Positions 51,255 to 62,789 of a stretch of DNA of 64,000 nucleotides are shown here, piece after piece; the first letter of the stretch is position 1; each line of letters opens with the position of its first letter. The position numbers and the translations under genes are program-made. Source of the DNA: Artemisia argyi (taxonomy: Eukaryota > Streptophyta > Magnoliopsida > Asterales > Asteraceae). Location: contig CM060706.1 of the NCBI GenBank assembly GCA_030686995.1, positions 142,499,505 through 142,563,504 on the forward strand, given 5' to 3'. The notes under the pieces are model-generated. The model saw only the letters and a program-made list of their open reading frames with translations. It made no database searches and was not told where the DNA came from.

Positions 51255-52047
51255 CTCGTAAATAAAGAAAAGCGCTTGTTGGGAGGCAACCCATGTTTTG
51301 TGTGATTTTATTTTGTTTATTTGTTATTTGCTTTCGTATGCATGCTTTATTTTTATTGTTGGTAGATCATGTTTCTAAACTAAATAGTGGAAATACTTTA
51401 CTTTGTTGTTTTGGCCTAGTCTTAACTCCACCTAAAAGTATTTTTGCAAAAGATAAGTGTAAGGGGAAACCCCAAATATGTTTTCAAGAAACAAACCGAT
51501 CATGATTCTCCACAATATTAAATGAACATGTATATTCGTGTTTGTTAGAGTCAAATGCTTGTATTGAGTCATAATGAAGTTTTGCAGGATTTTCCAGGAA
51601 GTAGGACCAAGTTTTTCCAGAAATTTTCCGGAAACTTAACATAAGAATTTCTGCAGGTCACTTCTGACGGCGTCAAGTGTAAAAATCTGGAAATTTTACC
51701 AGTTTTGTTTTTCTAACGGAGTCTTATGGTTTTTGTGAATTATTAAGTTTTATAATCTCCAGGAGATCTACAAACTTCATTCCACAAGAATTATATCTTA
51801 TCTTGTTTTCTAGGATTTAGTAACTTATATAGGATGCCGCCGATTTTACGCGAGGTTGTCTTGTCTATTTTATCAGGTTTTACAGGTTATGTATGACAAG
51901 AAGATGATTTATATTCTGGAAGGGAAGCTTTGATTGTTCATTTTCTTGGAGGAAGATTTAACCTGGCCATCTTATTATCCATACCGAGCGAATCAGGGGA
52001 GTATTTGATTTCATTCTCTTTACTTTTTAACTTTTACATTCATTACT

Positions 52048-52069
52048 TGAACATTGGGGACAATGTTCA
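52048..52069 (+). other. Pre-purine-tract hairpin 1 of TE6
   Basis: Perfect 9-bp arms TGAACATTG / CAATGTTCA around GGGA. Compared with TE5 one A-T pair is a C-G pair, a compensatory change. Confidence 0.68.
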
Positions 52070-53050
52070 TCTTAAGTGTAAGGGGAGGGTAAAAAGATGA
52101 TACCTTACATATGCACTTTCGCTTGAGTTTGTTTTGTTTAATGGTATATGTGTAATAAAACTATGAGAAATACTTGTTAGTGCAATTTTAGAGCCAAATT
52201 TAAAAATTTTTACAACATTTAGGAGTGAAACTTTAGCCATAGCAAGCGTCTCATGGATAGGAGATTGTATGACTAGCACATAACCGTATATTCAAAAAAA
52301 ATTTCCACCCAAATATGTGAGGTTCGCCTTTAGATTTGATAGGAAAAGCATTTATTATTAGTGCTTATGAGTGTACCGGTAGCATTTAGATTCTAGAACT
52401 TGCGTTAGTGATGCATCCCGAGACCGCTAGTGAGACTACATTCGTGTAGTAGGATTTACTACATGATAAGAGGCATTAGGATCACCCTTGTGTTAAACCC
52501 GTATTATAATTACTTGACCATTTAAGTCATATTACTTGGCTAGTTAAGTCAACTAATTTTTCCCACACCCTTAGCGTTGTACTCATTTTTAGTACACGAA
52601 ACCCCTAGTACACCCCTCCGAGCCTATCTTTTCGTTTCTAACTTTAAGCATTTTACTTAAAGGAAGAATTTGTTACACCCCACTTAAATGTACAACCAAA
52701 TCGCCTTAGCCTTCCGTGTATGCACTCATTTTAAGTGCATTATTGTTATTTGTTAAACCCTAAGTTAACTATCTAATTGATTACATGGTTGCTAAGTCGA
52801 GTCATATCCTTGTACATATTGTTTTGGGACGATTGGGACTCGTGGGTAAGTGCTTATTTTATGGAGTAATGGGGAAGAACATCATTTATTACCCCCATAT
52901 GTACGTTAATCTTAAAAGTGCTCCAAGTATTTTGATTTTCTTAATTCGAGTCATTATATTAGTTTAATGTAAAGTATGTAAAGATTCAAGTGTAAGGGAA
53001 ATGTTTATTCCCTATGATGTATTATTTTGGATGGTAGGGTAAGAGTGTAT

Positions 53051-53052
<2 letters not shown>

Positions 53053-53089
<37 letters not shown>
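53053..53089 (+). repeat. Poly(A) run of 37
   Basis: Uninterrupted A tract in the TE6 3' region. Confidence 0.9.
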
Positions 53090-53090
<1 letters not shown>

Positions 53091-53598
53091 GGACTACCAT
53101 CCCTTTTTCATTCTATATTCATTTTATATTTTTGTTAATTTTCATTTATTAGCTTAAGTCGAGTCTAGTCTTGGCTTAGCAACGCCACATTGTACATGTA
53201 ATTAACCAAGATTGTTAACTCGCCACCAGTAAAAACTTCTTTTATCCAACAAAACCGTGTATTTCATATCCCTACACCTAACGTTACAACCTTTTAAAAG
53301 ACCTCTTTGATAGTTTATCCTAGGTGCTTACGCCATGTGGTGGAGGTTTGATCCTTTCCCAAGCCTATGGTAATCTATTTTGCTATGACAGGTAGTGAGA
53401 GATATCTTCCGTTTCCATATTGTAATTTACACTTTATTACACCCGAGAGATGTGAGTATCTAAACGCTATTTGTGAGGTGCTAGTGTATGACCTCCGTGC
53501 TTGTCTATTGGTCTTTAGTGGAACGATTATTTGTTGTAATTACTTTTATATTAGTGTTAAATGACCCCTAACTTGTATTTTGACTAGAATAAAAGCGC

Positions 53599-53620
53599 AT
53601 TTGCTTGAGGACAAGCAAAT
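53599..53620 (+). other. Pre-purine-tract hairpin 2 of TE6
   Basis: Perfect 9-bp arms ATTTGCTTG / CAAGCAAAT around AGGA, directly before the AAGTG where TE8 entered. Confidence 0.68.
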
Positions 53621-53628
53621 CTCAAGTG

Positions 53629-54513
53629 TGTTGGTCCCTTTTACTTGGTTATCAGTAACTAAAAGGCTAAAGTAACCAAGTTGTATAACTTGAACACAAA
53701 TGTATGAAAATGATTAACAATAAAGTAACGTAAAAATAAGAGACAATATTTTCCAACGTTTAATTCTTTATTAGAAGTTAATCAAAAAGAATCGTACCCA
53801 AGTGTTTGCGGAATAACACTTGGGGTTGAATTGACAAGTATTGTATGGACTCCTCACTAAACTCAACTATGTTGAGTGACAACTTAAATTACCCACTGAG
53901 CTATCTCAGGGGCTTGCGTTGTTCTTTGGAGGAGTAAAGTGGTTTGTGAATGCTTTGCATTAATTGCACAAACTTGTCAACTTTTACTCCTCACATTTGC
54001 TTCCTATTTATACACAAGTATAGAACAACTAAATATACATTGGACCTAAAGCTTCCTTAACAATATCTTGAAAGATATTATTCTTCTGGCAAGGAACCTT
54101 CATTGAGTTAGATCCAAAAGGCACTTTCTGATGACAGACTGGTTTTAACCATTTGGGGAAAGTTTGACATTAAAGTGATAAAGCACTTTAATAAAGCAGC
54201 TCAGACTTTCCCGCCCAGTCCCGCCAAAACTTCAGTCTTCATGTCATCAGTCTTCAATACGATTAAGTTGTTGAGGAGTCATGGGGTTCAGTGAGTTATT
54301 GTCATCCTCACTGAACTCATCACCTTCTTCTTGGCTTAGATCACACTTCACTGAGTTCCGCCTCACTGAATGGAGAACCTTTCTTCTTAGGCTCGGTCTT
54401 AGCATCCTGAAGGTGACTCACTGAGTTACTGTTCACTCAGTGACTTGTTTACACTTAGGGGATTTTACGTTCAAATCCTTGTTAGAAGATTTGGGGAATT
54501 CAGTGACCCAACA
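53629..54513 (-). repeat. TE8 3' LTR
   Basis: 885 bp with TGTTGG...CCAACA ends. The TATA box on the minus strand is TATAAATAG (54004-54012). About seven CACTGA/TCAGTG motifs in both orientations cluster at 54280-54510 in U3. Confidence 0.88.
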
Positions 54514-54523
54514 ATCTCCCCCT
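54514..54523 (-). other. TE8 polypurine tract
   Basis: AGGGGGAGAT on the minus strand, directly before the 3' LTR. Confidence 0.85.
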
Positions 54524-54709
54524 ATTTGAACATACAAATAGCCTAAGTGATACTTGATTCAGCATGAGTTGTCAGGGTACATCTTCTCTTGCTGAATGTT
54601 TGTTGTAATTGTAAGTAGGACATAACTATTTAAACAAAACATCATTTTATTTATAGCTATTACATTTTTCCTACAAATTACAAACAAAAATAAAGATAGT
54701 TGTTGCAGA

Positions 54710-55285
54710 TCAGATGTTCAGATGATAGCCAAGTCCCTCAATCTTAGCTTTCTTAGATCTCAGTAGGTGTTTCTCAGGATGCTCCTCAATCTTTTCCCGA
54801 AGGTCCTTACAGAACCTTTGATTTGCACCACTATGTATTGGAGAAGCTAACATCAGGTATGTTACCATTGTTGTGACCCCTGCCTTGTCTATATCAGACC
54901 ATCTTTGGAAAGCAAGGTCTCCATATTCATCAGTGAAGCATAGACCTCGTTCAGGGTGTTCAAGCACGGTGTTGTTCACGAAGGTGATTCCTTCAGGAAC
55001 GGACCTGTCACAATCCAATCCTGGGACCTTGATCTCAGGCTCGGATTCAATGTGCTTCCTTTTTCTCCTTGTGGTGGTTGATGAAGCAGTTCCTGTTGTT
55101 GGAGCAGGAAGAAGGGAGGGAATGTTGAGGGCTTCAGGCATTGCTCTCAGTCTGTCATACCTTTCACTTAGTGACTTGAGAAGTTGATCAACAATGACAC
55201 CATTTTTCTTGGCAATGATGGGACGAAGTTCATCAAGTTCAGTGATCCCAAAGTCAGCGAATTTGAATGGGTTGTGAATGTCCAT
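54710..55285 (-). pseudogene. TE8 env-like ORF, C-terminal segment
   Basis: 191 codons; starts with IHNPFKFADFGITELDELRPI and ends EGLGYHLNI. It is the continuation of the frame that stops near 55168: the shift falls near a run of five G around 55300. The segment has a basic nuclear-signal-like RRKRK and no predicted membrane helix. The product is unknown; I recall similar text behind pol in Sirevirus-like elements of asterids. Confidence 0.65.
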
Positions 55286-56532
55286 GATTCTTTTATCAGC
55301 CCCCTGAAGACAGTGACCATTGCGGGTTTGGTATTCCTGTAGATTTTGATGTCAGTGATGGTTTCAGGCTTCAATCTTTCCTTCATCATCCAATGATATC
55401 TTTCAACCCTGGTCTTTCTGATTTGAGCTTGCCTTTTCAACTTTTCTTCCCTTTCCCTTTTCAGAGCATTCATCTGTTCTTCCTGAGCCTTTTTAAAGGC
55501 TGCACCAGCTTGCTCAGTAGCTAGTGCCTCAGTATCCAGACCAATCTTTTCAGCCTCCTCATGAACAACCTGTATCAGTTCAGGCTTGCTTAATTTCTCT
55601 TCTTCAGCTGCCTTTGCCGCTTTCTCAACTCTTTCCATGTAGTCTTGTATTTGGTCATGGGTGAGTTGATAGATTTTTCCATTAATTTCATATGGGACCC
55701 TGATAGGTTCATCAGGGTCAACTCTGACAATTTTGGAGGCAGGCTGGAGTCTTACTTCAGGTTCTGAGGTGGTGGCAATACTTTTTCCTCTGTCCTGAAA
55801 GAGAGTGGAGGAGACTGGTTCCTCTTGTGGTGGAACTTGTGTGATTGGTGTAGCTTCAGTGACATGCTCCCCCTCAGTGTGAGAGGGCTGTCCAGCTTCT
55901 TGTTCATCAGTAACAGGGGTTTCAGGAACATTCTCCCCCTCGACAATTGCCGGAGCTGCAGTGATGGCAAGTGTTGGAGTTACTGAAGATGAAGTAGAAG
56001 TACCCTTGAAGGCTTGAAACATTTCCGTCATCATAGACTTGATCTCCGTAGTATCCTGATGAATGAGAGAGACCTTGGAGTCAAGTGAAGCCTGAGAATT
56101 TTCAAGGGCAGTCATCCTGGATCCCATCGTCCATGCCAGAGATGTGGACTTCAGGGATTGAGCTGTCACTGATGCTTGCAACTGAGTGAAGGAAGACCTG
56201 AGGGACTCCACCGTGGAGCTGAGATTCTGAACATTTGAATCCCTTATCAAACCAAGTAACTCAGTAAGAGCCGCCGAGTTGACCTGATATGTCTCAGATG
56301 CCTGAAGAATTTTCTTATTGAGCTCAGGATCATCCTTGACTGATTCTTGAACTGACTTAACCCCTGTAGCTAGCTCCTTAAGGGATTCCAAAAACTGATT
56401 GATGTGCGAAGCCATTTGTGTTAGGGAGTGAGAGACAGTGGAATTTTGCTCCCTGACAGCATCATTGTAGTCTTCAACAGCATCTTTGAGGAGGTGATAG
56501 TGGACTGCTTGCTCAGCATGCATGTCAAACAC
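55168..56532 (-). pseudogene. TE8 env-like ORF, coiled-coil segment
   Basis: 454 codons, true up to about 55300 and out of frame afterwards. Residues 1-190 are rich in heptad-like Leu/Val/Ser positions (VESLRSSFTQLQASV and similar), suggesting a coiled coil. A Pro/Glu/Thr-rich middle and a Lys/Glu-rich second helical region (about residues 310-395) follow. It is out of frame with the upstream segment because of a ten-base C run (G on the coding strand) at about 56543-56552. Confidence 0.62.
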
Positions 56533-56536
56533 CTCT

Positions 56537-58309
56537 TCAGTGACCCCCCCCCCTGTACAAAATATTGGTCATTTTCTTGATGAACTTTTGGAAGGATCTT
56601 TCAGTGAGAGGAGTGGAAGCGTCTTCTGAGGTTTCCGGCTCGGAATATTGTTCATCTTCGTCATGGTTAGAGGTATGAGGAGACTGAGTAACAGGTTCAG
56701 GGACTGTCTCCTCATCCTCCATATCATCTCCGGCCGTGAAGACTTCCTCGTCACTGTTAAATTCGTCATCAGAAAATAAGAATGCCTGAGCATCCGCCAG
56801 GGAGGTAATCTGCAACAATTGGAGGTTATCCGGCTCCTCTTCATAAGAAGATTTGCCTTCGTTTTGGCCAGGTCCTGACCCCTCAAATCCGGTAGGTTGG
56901 GTTTTACCTACCTGGTCTTTAAGGCCAGTTCCCAAGTTTTGCGCACCTCCGGGAGTGGTTTTGGATTCCATATCAGTGGGTGGTTTATATCCCTCTGAAT
57001 CTTTGTCCTCCGTGACCCTTTCAGACACTGATGGGTGTTTCTCAGTGCCATCATTAGGAGTCGTGAATGTTGTGTCCCTATTTGCCGGTTGTATGTTTCC
57101 CATTGAGTCTTGGGGATGAGTAGGGGTGCCCTCAGACAAAAGCTTTGATTTGTGAATGTCCTCATCAGGCAGATGAGTGGTTGAGTCCCCCTTTCCAACA
57201 GGCTTGTTCTGGCCTGTCGAAGGTTTAGGGACATGAACTCCCTGATGCTTGGGTTTTGATCTACCCGAGCCTTTAGCAGGATGTGATTGTTTATGGACCC
57301 CCTTCTCAGTGGAGTAGTGCTGCCCCACCGAGGATTTAGGATCCCTTACTCCCTGAGACTCTGGTTGTGATTTGCCAGAGCCTTTAGCAGGATGTGAAGG
57401 TTTGGTTTGTTTCTGCTCCACTGTCTTGTTTATGACAGTAGAGTCTTTGGAAACGGGTATGCCCGAGGACACTGAGTGTGATTTCTCAGTGCCCTCCGAT
57501 GGCTTTTGTTGCAGGCCTAGTGACTGGGTTATTATTCTCAGGGTGTCCACAGTCAAGGGCGGTATTTCAGGCCCCTTTTGGGCAGCCTTAAGGTTAGAGG
57601 TCTCAGTGTCGAGTGACTTGGGTTGAGCCACCTTCCTGGACCCCTGTCCCTTCTTCCTCTTCACCTTTTTGGTGGGAGAGGGTACTGGTGATATAATATT
57701 GTCACCCTGGATAGCAGTAAGCATATATTGGGTCAGGGTGACTGGTGTAACCTCTAGAGGGTCACGAGAGTAATTAGCCTTGTGTAACACTTCAGCCTCA
57801 AAACCTACAACATCAGGCTTTGCATACTCAGACCTAAGCAAGTCTTGTAGGGCACAGGAAATGAATCTAGGGTATGACATAAGTTTTTGCCTAGACTTCC
57901 CCCCTAACTTTGCTATGAGGTCCTTGAAGATCAATTCTCCAAGGTCAATAAATTTACCCTCAATGAGACTGAACAATATCATTGCTTGAGTATTGTTCAA
58001 TTGCTCAGTAGAGGATTTATTTCCCCCGAGGACCTGAATGACAAAGGTCATTATTATCCTCCAGGGGGCTGGGAACCAAGTCTTGATGATTGGGGCTTTG
58101 GATAGTAGGGCCCCTGGTGACACTTCAGGGTGAAGTTTGTCATAAGGCCCTAGGGTCAGTAAGACCTCCTTCACATCTTTATCAGATGGTGGGACAATGA
58201 AGGTCTGTGTGTAATCAAGCCCAGTGGCTTTGGCAAAAGTTTTATAGTCAAGAGTTAGGGACTTAGTTCCATTCCTGACTGTAAACTTAATTTCGGCCTC
58301 TTTGGGCAC
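56537..58309 (-). pseudogene. TE8 env-like ORF, main segment
   Basis: 590 codons in the same frame as 58319-58627, separated only by TAA 58319-58321. Residues 1-200 form a globular-looking domain (KTFAKATGLDYTQ, GGNKSSTEQLN, LMSYPRFISCAL). Residues 205-230 are Lys-rich. Residues 304-378 hold two 37-38-residue tandem repeats beginning SHPAKGSG. Residues 480-570 are acidic. I see no signal peptide or transmembrane helix, so the label env-like rests only on position after RNase H. The function is unknown. Confidence 0.65.
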
Positions 58310-58318
58310 ATCAGGGCT

Positions 58319-58552
58319 TTAAACCACTGCTGTGCACCAAAATTCCCTCAAATATTCAGGGTAGATGACTGAGGGGGTCTTAGTGAATGCGGTGGTCAGA
58401 AAGCAGTTCTGAAGGAACTTCACCACTTCCCTGAATTCAGGGAACCCTTCAGGGTAGGCAAAGTTCCCCACCACATTATTTTTGGTGAGGTCTACGCTTT
58501 CCATTTGGAAATCCACATTGGGTGCGTATTTTATGACCTTAGAAGAAGCCAT
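58319..58552 (-). pseudogene. TE8 env-like ORF, N-terminal segment
   Basis: Starts at ATG 58550-58552 (MASSKVIKYAPN) and runs to TAA 58319-58321 after EFWCTAVV. The frame is open upstream to 58627, but the Met at 58552 is chosen because the sequence before it is leader-like and because I remember related ORFs starting MASS. The text EFWCTA is typical of this family. Confidence 0.68.
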
Positions 58553-59165
58553 TTGGTTTGATAAAAAGCCTGGTTTTGGTTTGAAAAATGGGTATGGGTG
58601 AGGAAACACACGCAGTTTTGAAAACAATTTGCAAGAGTTTTGTTAAGATTATAAAAGCGTGTGTGTGTTTCCCTTTTTGTGGGGGTATTTATAGGGTAAA
58701 GATTTGGGTGGTGATGTTGCGGATACCAAAAGTTTAATTTATTTAACTGAAACGGCATAATAATTTTGGTTTGATATCCGCATTAAATATCACGATTCCC
58801 ATTACCCTATTTTCTCTCACATCATGGATGAACAGTTGTGCGGCTCTGCAAATAATGCACTTTTGCAGAGAGAAATTATCACAACTTTTGTGTGTGAGGG
58901 AGCATTTAATGCTCCATGATGTTTGGTGAGAGGGATGTGGGGGCCCAAGCCAGTTGTGTAAGTGACATATATTCCTATATTTAATAGGATTCAGTTACCT
59001 ACCTGGGACATTAACTGACTAAATACTTAGAGCATTTTGTTAGGGTATTCAATGCCATTTTTCATCCTGAGCCCCCTGAATGATTTTTCATTCAATAAAA
59101 ATGTGTTTTCAGGAAGGGTGTGATCAGGGACCTAGAGAATTTACATCAGGTTGGAGCACTTTTGA
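58553..59165 (-). promoter_or_regulatory. TE8 spacer between RNase H and env-like ORF, with a candidate internal promoter
   Basis: Non-coding, about 600 bp. On the minus strand CTATAAATAC (58685-58694) lies about 135 bp before the ATG and is followed by a CA-rich leader-like stretch. Upstream of it three nested inverted repeats centre on 58857. An internal promoter for the env-like ORF is inferred. Confidence 0.45.
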
Positions 59166-59798
59166 TCAGTTTCCTGATTCTATGTCCAACATGCCCAATT
59201 CAGCTTTCAATCTTGTGAAAGTGGGTTCATCCAAAGGTTTTGTGAAGATATCAGCTAGCTGATACTCAGTGGGGATGAAATGTAGTTCAATTTCTCCATT
59301 TGATATATGGTCCCTGATAAAGTGGTATCTGATGTCAATGTGTTTGGTTCTTTGATGAAGCACTGGATTGTTTGAGATGGCTATGGCACTTGTATTATCA
59401 CAAAAGATAGGTACCATCTTATACTGAATGCCATAGTCACTCAGTTGGCTTTTCATCCATAGTACATTTGCACAACATCCTGCAGTAGCCATATATTCAG
59501 CTTTAGCTGAGGACATAGCCACTGATTGTTGTTTCTTTGTACTCCAACACACAAGTTTACCACCAAGAAATTGGCAGGATCCTGAAGTACTTTTCCTATC
59601 CATGTTACATCCTGCATAGTCAGAGTCAGTGTACCCTTTGAGATCAAATCCTGAACATTTTGGGTAATACAAACCAAGGTTTGGAGTACCCTTCAGGTAC
59701 CTGATAATTCTCTTGACAGCAGTGAGATGTGATTCTTTTGGGTCAGCCTGGTATCTTGCACACAGGTTGTTTGATTCACTGTATTGGGTTTGATTCAC
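59166..59798 (-). pseudogene. TE8 RNase H and end of pol
   Basis: Contains the copia RNase H: GYTDSDYAG, KSTSG, SAKAEYMA, then HIDIRYHFIRD and ADIFTKPL. Domain and natural stop are intact. Its beginning is joined to RT across a lesion near 59771-59820: a 19-bp unit is repeated in tandem and about 20 residues expected before NLCARYQ are missing, which also shifts the frame. Confidence 0.85.
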
Positions 59799-60618
59799 TG
59801 TATTGGGTTTGATTCACTGATTTTCCAGTGAGATCAGGGCCAAGGTTGTTTGGAGGAACCATAGGAGTTTTTACTGAAGAGCAGTCAGTGAGCTCATACT
59901 TCTTCAGTAGGTTCCTGAGGTATTTCTCTTGGCAAATGGATATTCCTTTTTCAGTTTGTTTAATTTGTAGTCCAAGAAAGTATGTGAGTTCACCCATCAT
60001 GCTCATTTCAAACTTTGTGGTCATAAGTTTTTCAAATTGTTTGCAAAGTTTGTAACTTGTTGAGCCAAAGATGATGTCATCAACATACACTTGGACAAGA
60101 ATGACATCATCCCTTGTTCTGTAGATGAACAGTGTGTTGTCAATTCTTCCTCTAACAAACTTGTTTTGGATCAGGAAGGCTGAAAGAGTTTCATACCATG
60201 CCCTGGGTGCTTGTTTCAGTCCATAGAGGGCTTTGTTCAGCTTATAGACATGGTTAGGGTATTTACTACTTTCGAAACCAGGAGGCTGTTGCACATAAAC
60301 ATCTTCTTTGATGTTACCATTCAGGAATGCACTTTTAACATCCATTTGGTAAACTTTAAAGTTCATGTAAGTTGCATAGGCAAGGAAGATCCTGATGGCT
60401 TCCATTCTAGCAACAGGTGCAAAGGTTTCCTCATAGTCTATACCTTCCTGTTGATTATATCCTTTGGCAACCAGTCTTGCTTTGTTTTTGATGACTGTGC
60501 CATTCTCATCAGTCTTATTCTTAAAGACCCATTTCATACCGATGATTAAAACACCCTGGGGGCATTCAACAAGGGTCATGACATCATTTCTGTCAAATTG
60601 TTCCAATTCATCTCTCAT
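59776..60618 (-). pseudogene. TE8 reverse transcriptase
   Basis: 280 codons of copia RT: the [16 protein letters not shown] start, [29 protein letters not shown] and the catalytic YVDD at 60076-60087. TAG at 60628-60630, 9 bp beyond, interrupts the frame before the usual MRDEL, where Trp is expected. All three RT aspartates appear present. Confidence 0.86.
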
Positions 60619-60627
60619 GGCCTGAAC

Positions 60628-61382
60628 CTAACTTTCATAAGTCAGGGCTTCTTTGACATTTTTAGGCTCAATTTCTGAGAGATAGTCAGCATAAAGACAT
60701 ATATTGGCAGTGGCAGCCTTGAGTTTGGCAGCCTTGCTTCTTGTGAGCATGCCTTCAGGGGGTTCACCAATGATGTTCACAAGCTCAATGATTTTGGATC
60801 TAGTCCAGCTATCCTGGGGTTTGGGACAGGAATTTGAGCTTGTAGGAGCCTGATTAGGTTCAGACTCAGGAACATGAGGTAACTCATCAATATGTACTTC
60901 AGTGACAACTGTAGGAACAATTTGTTCTGTAGGTTCCTGAACATTTTGTTCAGTGGTGTCAGTCTCATTTGAGACAGGTTGAGTTTCTATGAACTCACTG
61001 ATAGGTGGTTGGGGTAGGTTGTGAGGTATGATGTAATAGGAGAAATCAGCATCAGCTTGGTATTGAGTTGAGGGATTGTTCTCAGGATGATACTCATCAA
61101 GAGGATATCTTGATGAGTCATTAATACCAATCTCTTCTACTGAGGAATTTGAGAACCTGATGGATTCAGTGCTCTCATCAACAGTAATGTGATAAGTTTC
61201 CTCAGTTTGCTGTCTCCTTGTGTTGAACACCCTGAAGGCTTTAGAGACCAGGGAATATCCCAGGAAGTATCCATCATCAGCTTTGGCATCAAATTTACCT
61301 AAGTGATCCTTGTGATTATGTATAAACACAGGACACCCAAATACATGAAAATAGCTGATGTCAGGAATCCTTCCTTTGAATA
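60628..61382 (-). pseudogene. TE8 integrase C-terminal part and linker
   Basis: Resumes the integrase frame left of TE9 (FHVFGCPVF, GYFLGYS), then a variable acidic linker before RT. Ends at TAG 60628-60630. The frame and codon phase match the part at 62790 when TE9 and one GAATA copy are ignored. Confidence 0.84.
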
Positions 61383-62789
61383 TGATGCGTGGGAATCGCA
61401 CCTTGCCTTACCTCTCGAGGGATCTCGAGAAGCTTACAACCCCCACCAGGCAGTGTACCTGATCGTTGTAGTATAGTATAGTGATAAGTACCGGGGGATT
61501 GATCGTTCAGCTTAGGAATAGTGTCGCTAGGATTAGAAAACCTAATTAATAGTTCTAGATGTGAGGGATGATTATTTTTGTGTTTTTATATTTTTTAGAA
61601 AGCAAGTAAAATCTCGGTTTTTGAAGGAGTGGGCGGAATTAGTTGCTAGTCAACTAACCCAAAACTAATATATAATCAAAATAAAATAATAAAAATGAAA
61701 ACAAACTAATTATACTAAGGTTGTGAGCAGTAATTGGAGAAATTGTGTTTACTTAGACTTCACTACTCCCTAGATATCTTTTACATGTTAATTACTTGTT
61801 ATACTTGTATGGATGACGGATTGTATTCCTTAATATCATTCGTGGGGTGGCATACATAACTCCCCAACTCTATGAGCTCTTATCTCCTCCTACACCATGA
61901 CCCAGCACAACTATAGGGATTGTAAACAGTGGCTCATGCATTAAATACAACCAATAAAGACCTAGTACGCCTCGGTTCATGTTTCTTAAGACGTTCAAGC
62001 ATGTTACCATTTGGAGATCTGCCAGTTTTCTTAAGCCTAACATATAAATCATTCATCCAAGAACAAGAATAGACAAGTAATCAACACATAATCAACATCT
62101 AGGTTTCATTAGATCTAAGCAAACACAAGAGAGATCTAGCCTAGCATAATGGAATTGAGACAAGAACAAGATATAAACAACCAACACATAGACATATTGA
62201 TTGAATTAGAAGAACACTTATCTCAATTACAATGCAAGGTATCAAGGGTTTGGAACCCTTGAAAAACCTGTAAAAGAGGCACCAAATTCGTCTTTAGGGT
62301 TTCACCAAAACTTCTCCCCCTTTAATGAAAAAACTAGAAAACTATATATAGGAAAAGTAGGCTGACGGCGTCAAGAGTTACATGTGACGCCATCACCTCG
62401 CAGCCATATACTTCCTCGGACGGCCTTGATCTACTTATGACGGCCTATGTGACGCCGTCACCGACCACGGTATTTTATTCTTGCCACTTTGACGCCGTCA
62501 TGAAGGCGTTTGACGCCGTCACCACCTTCGATATTTTAATCTTCATGTCTGACGCCGTCAAGATATTACTCTTGACGCCGTCACCTTGTATCTTCAGCAT
62601 GGAAATTTGGTACTTTGCCGTTTTCTTCACTTTTATGCTCCAAAAACGTCCAAAATGGCTTCTTTTCCAGAATTCACTCTCCAAACACCTAAAATCACAA
62701 AAGGAACGATTTAGGGCAATATTTGATCAAATAAAGTCGGATTCGGGCTTAAATGACCCCCTAAAAACGGATCATTTTTCGCCTCATCA
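61383..62789 (-). mobile_element. TE9: solo LTR inside the TE8 integrase
   Basis: 1,407 bp, reading TGATGAGGCG to CACGCATCA on the minus strand, flanked by a perfect GAATA duplication (61378-61382 and 62790-62794). Same LTR family as TE1 and TE6; the youngest layer on this branch of the nest. TATA-like box near 62340-62352. Confidence 0.92.
62363..62583 (-). promoter_or_regulatory. TGACG palindrome array in TE9
   Basis: Six TGACG(G/C)CGTCA sites within 220 bp, upstream of the TATA-like box on the minus strand. Confidence 0.5.

Larger units (their letters stand above)
51260..53628 (+). other. TE6 long non-coding 3' region
   Basis: Follows the ORF and TE7. No supportable gene. It contains CGCTTGTTGGGAGGCAACCC near 51274, one TGACGGCGTCA at about 51665, a hairpin at 52048-52069 followed by AAGTGTAAGGGGAGGG, an A37 run (53053-53089), and a second hairpin at 53599-53620 followed by CAAGTG, where TE8 is inserted. 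Confidence 0.65.
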
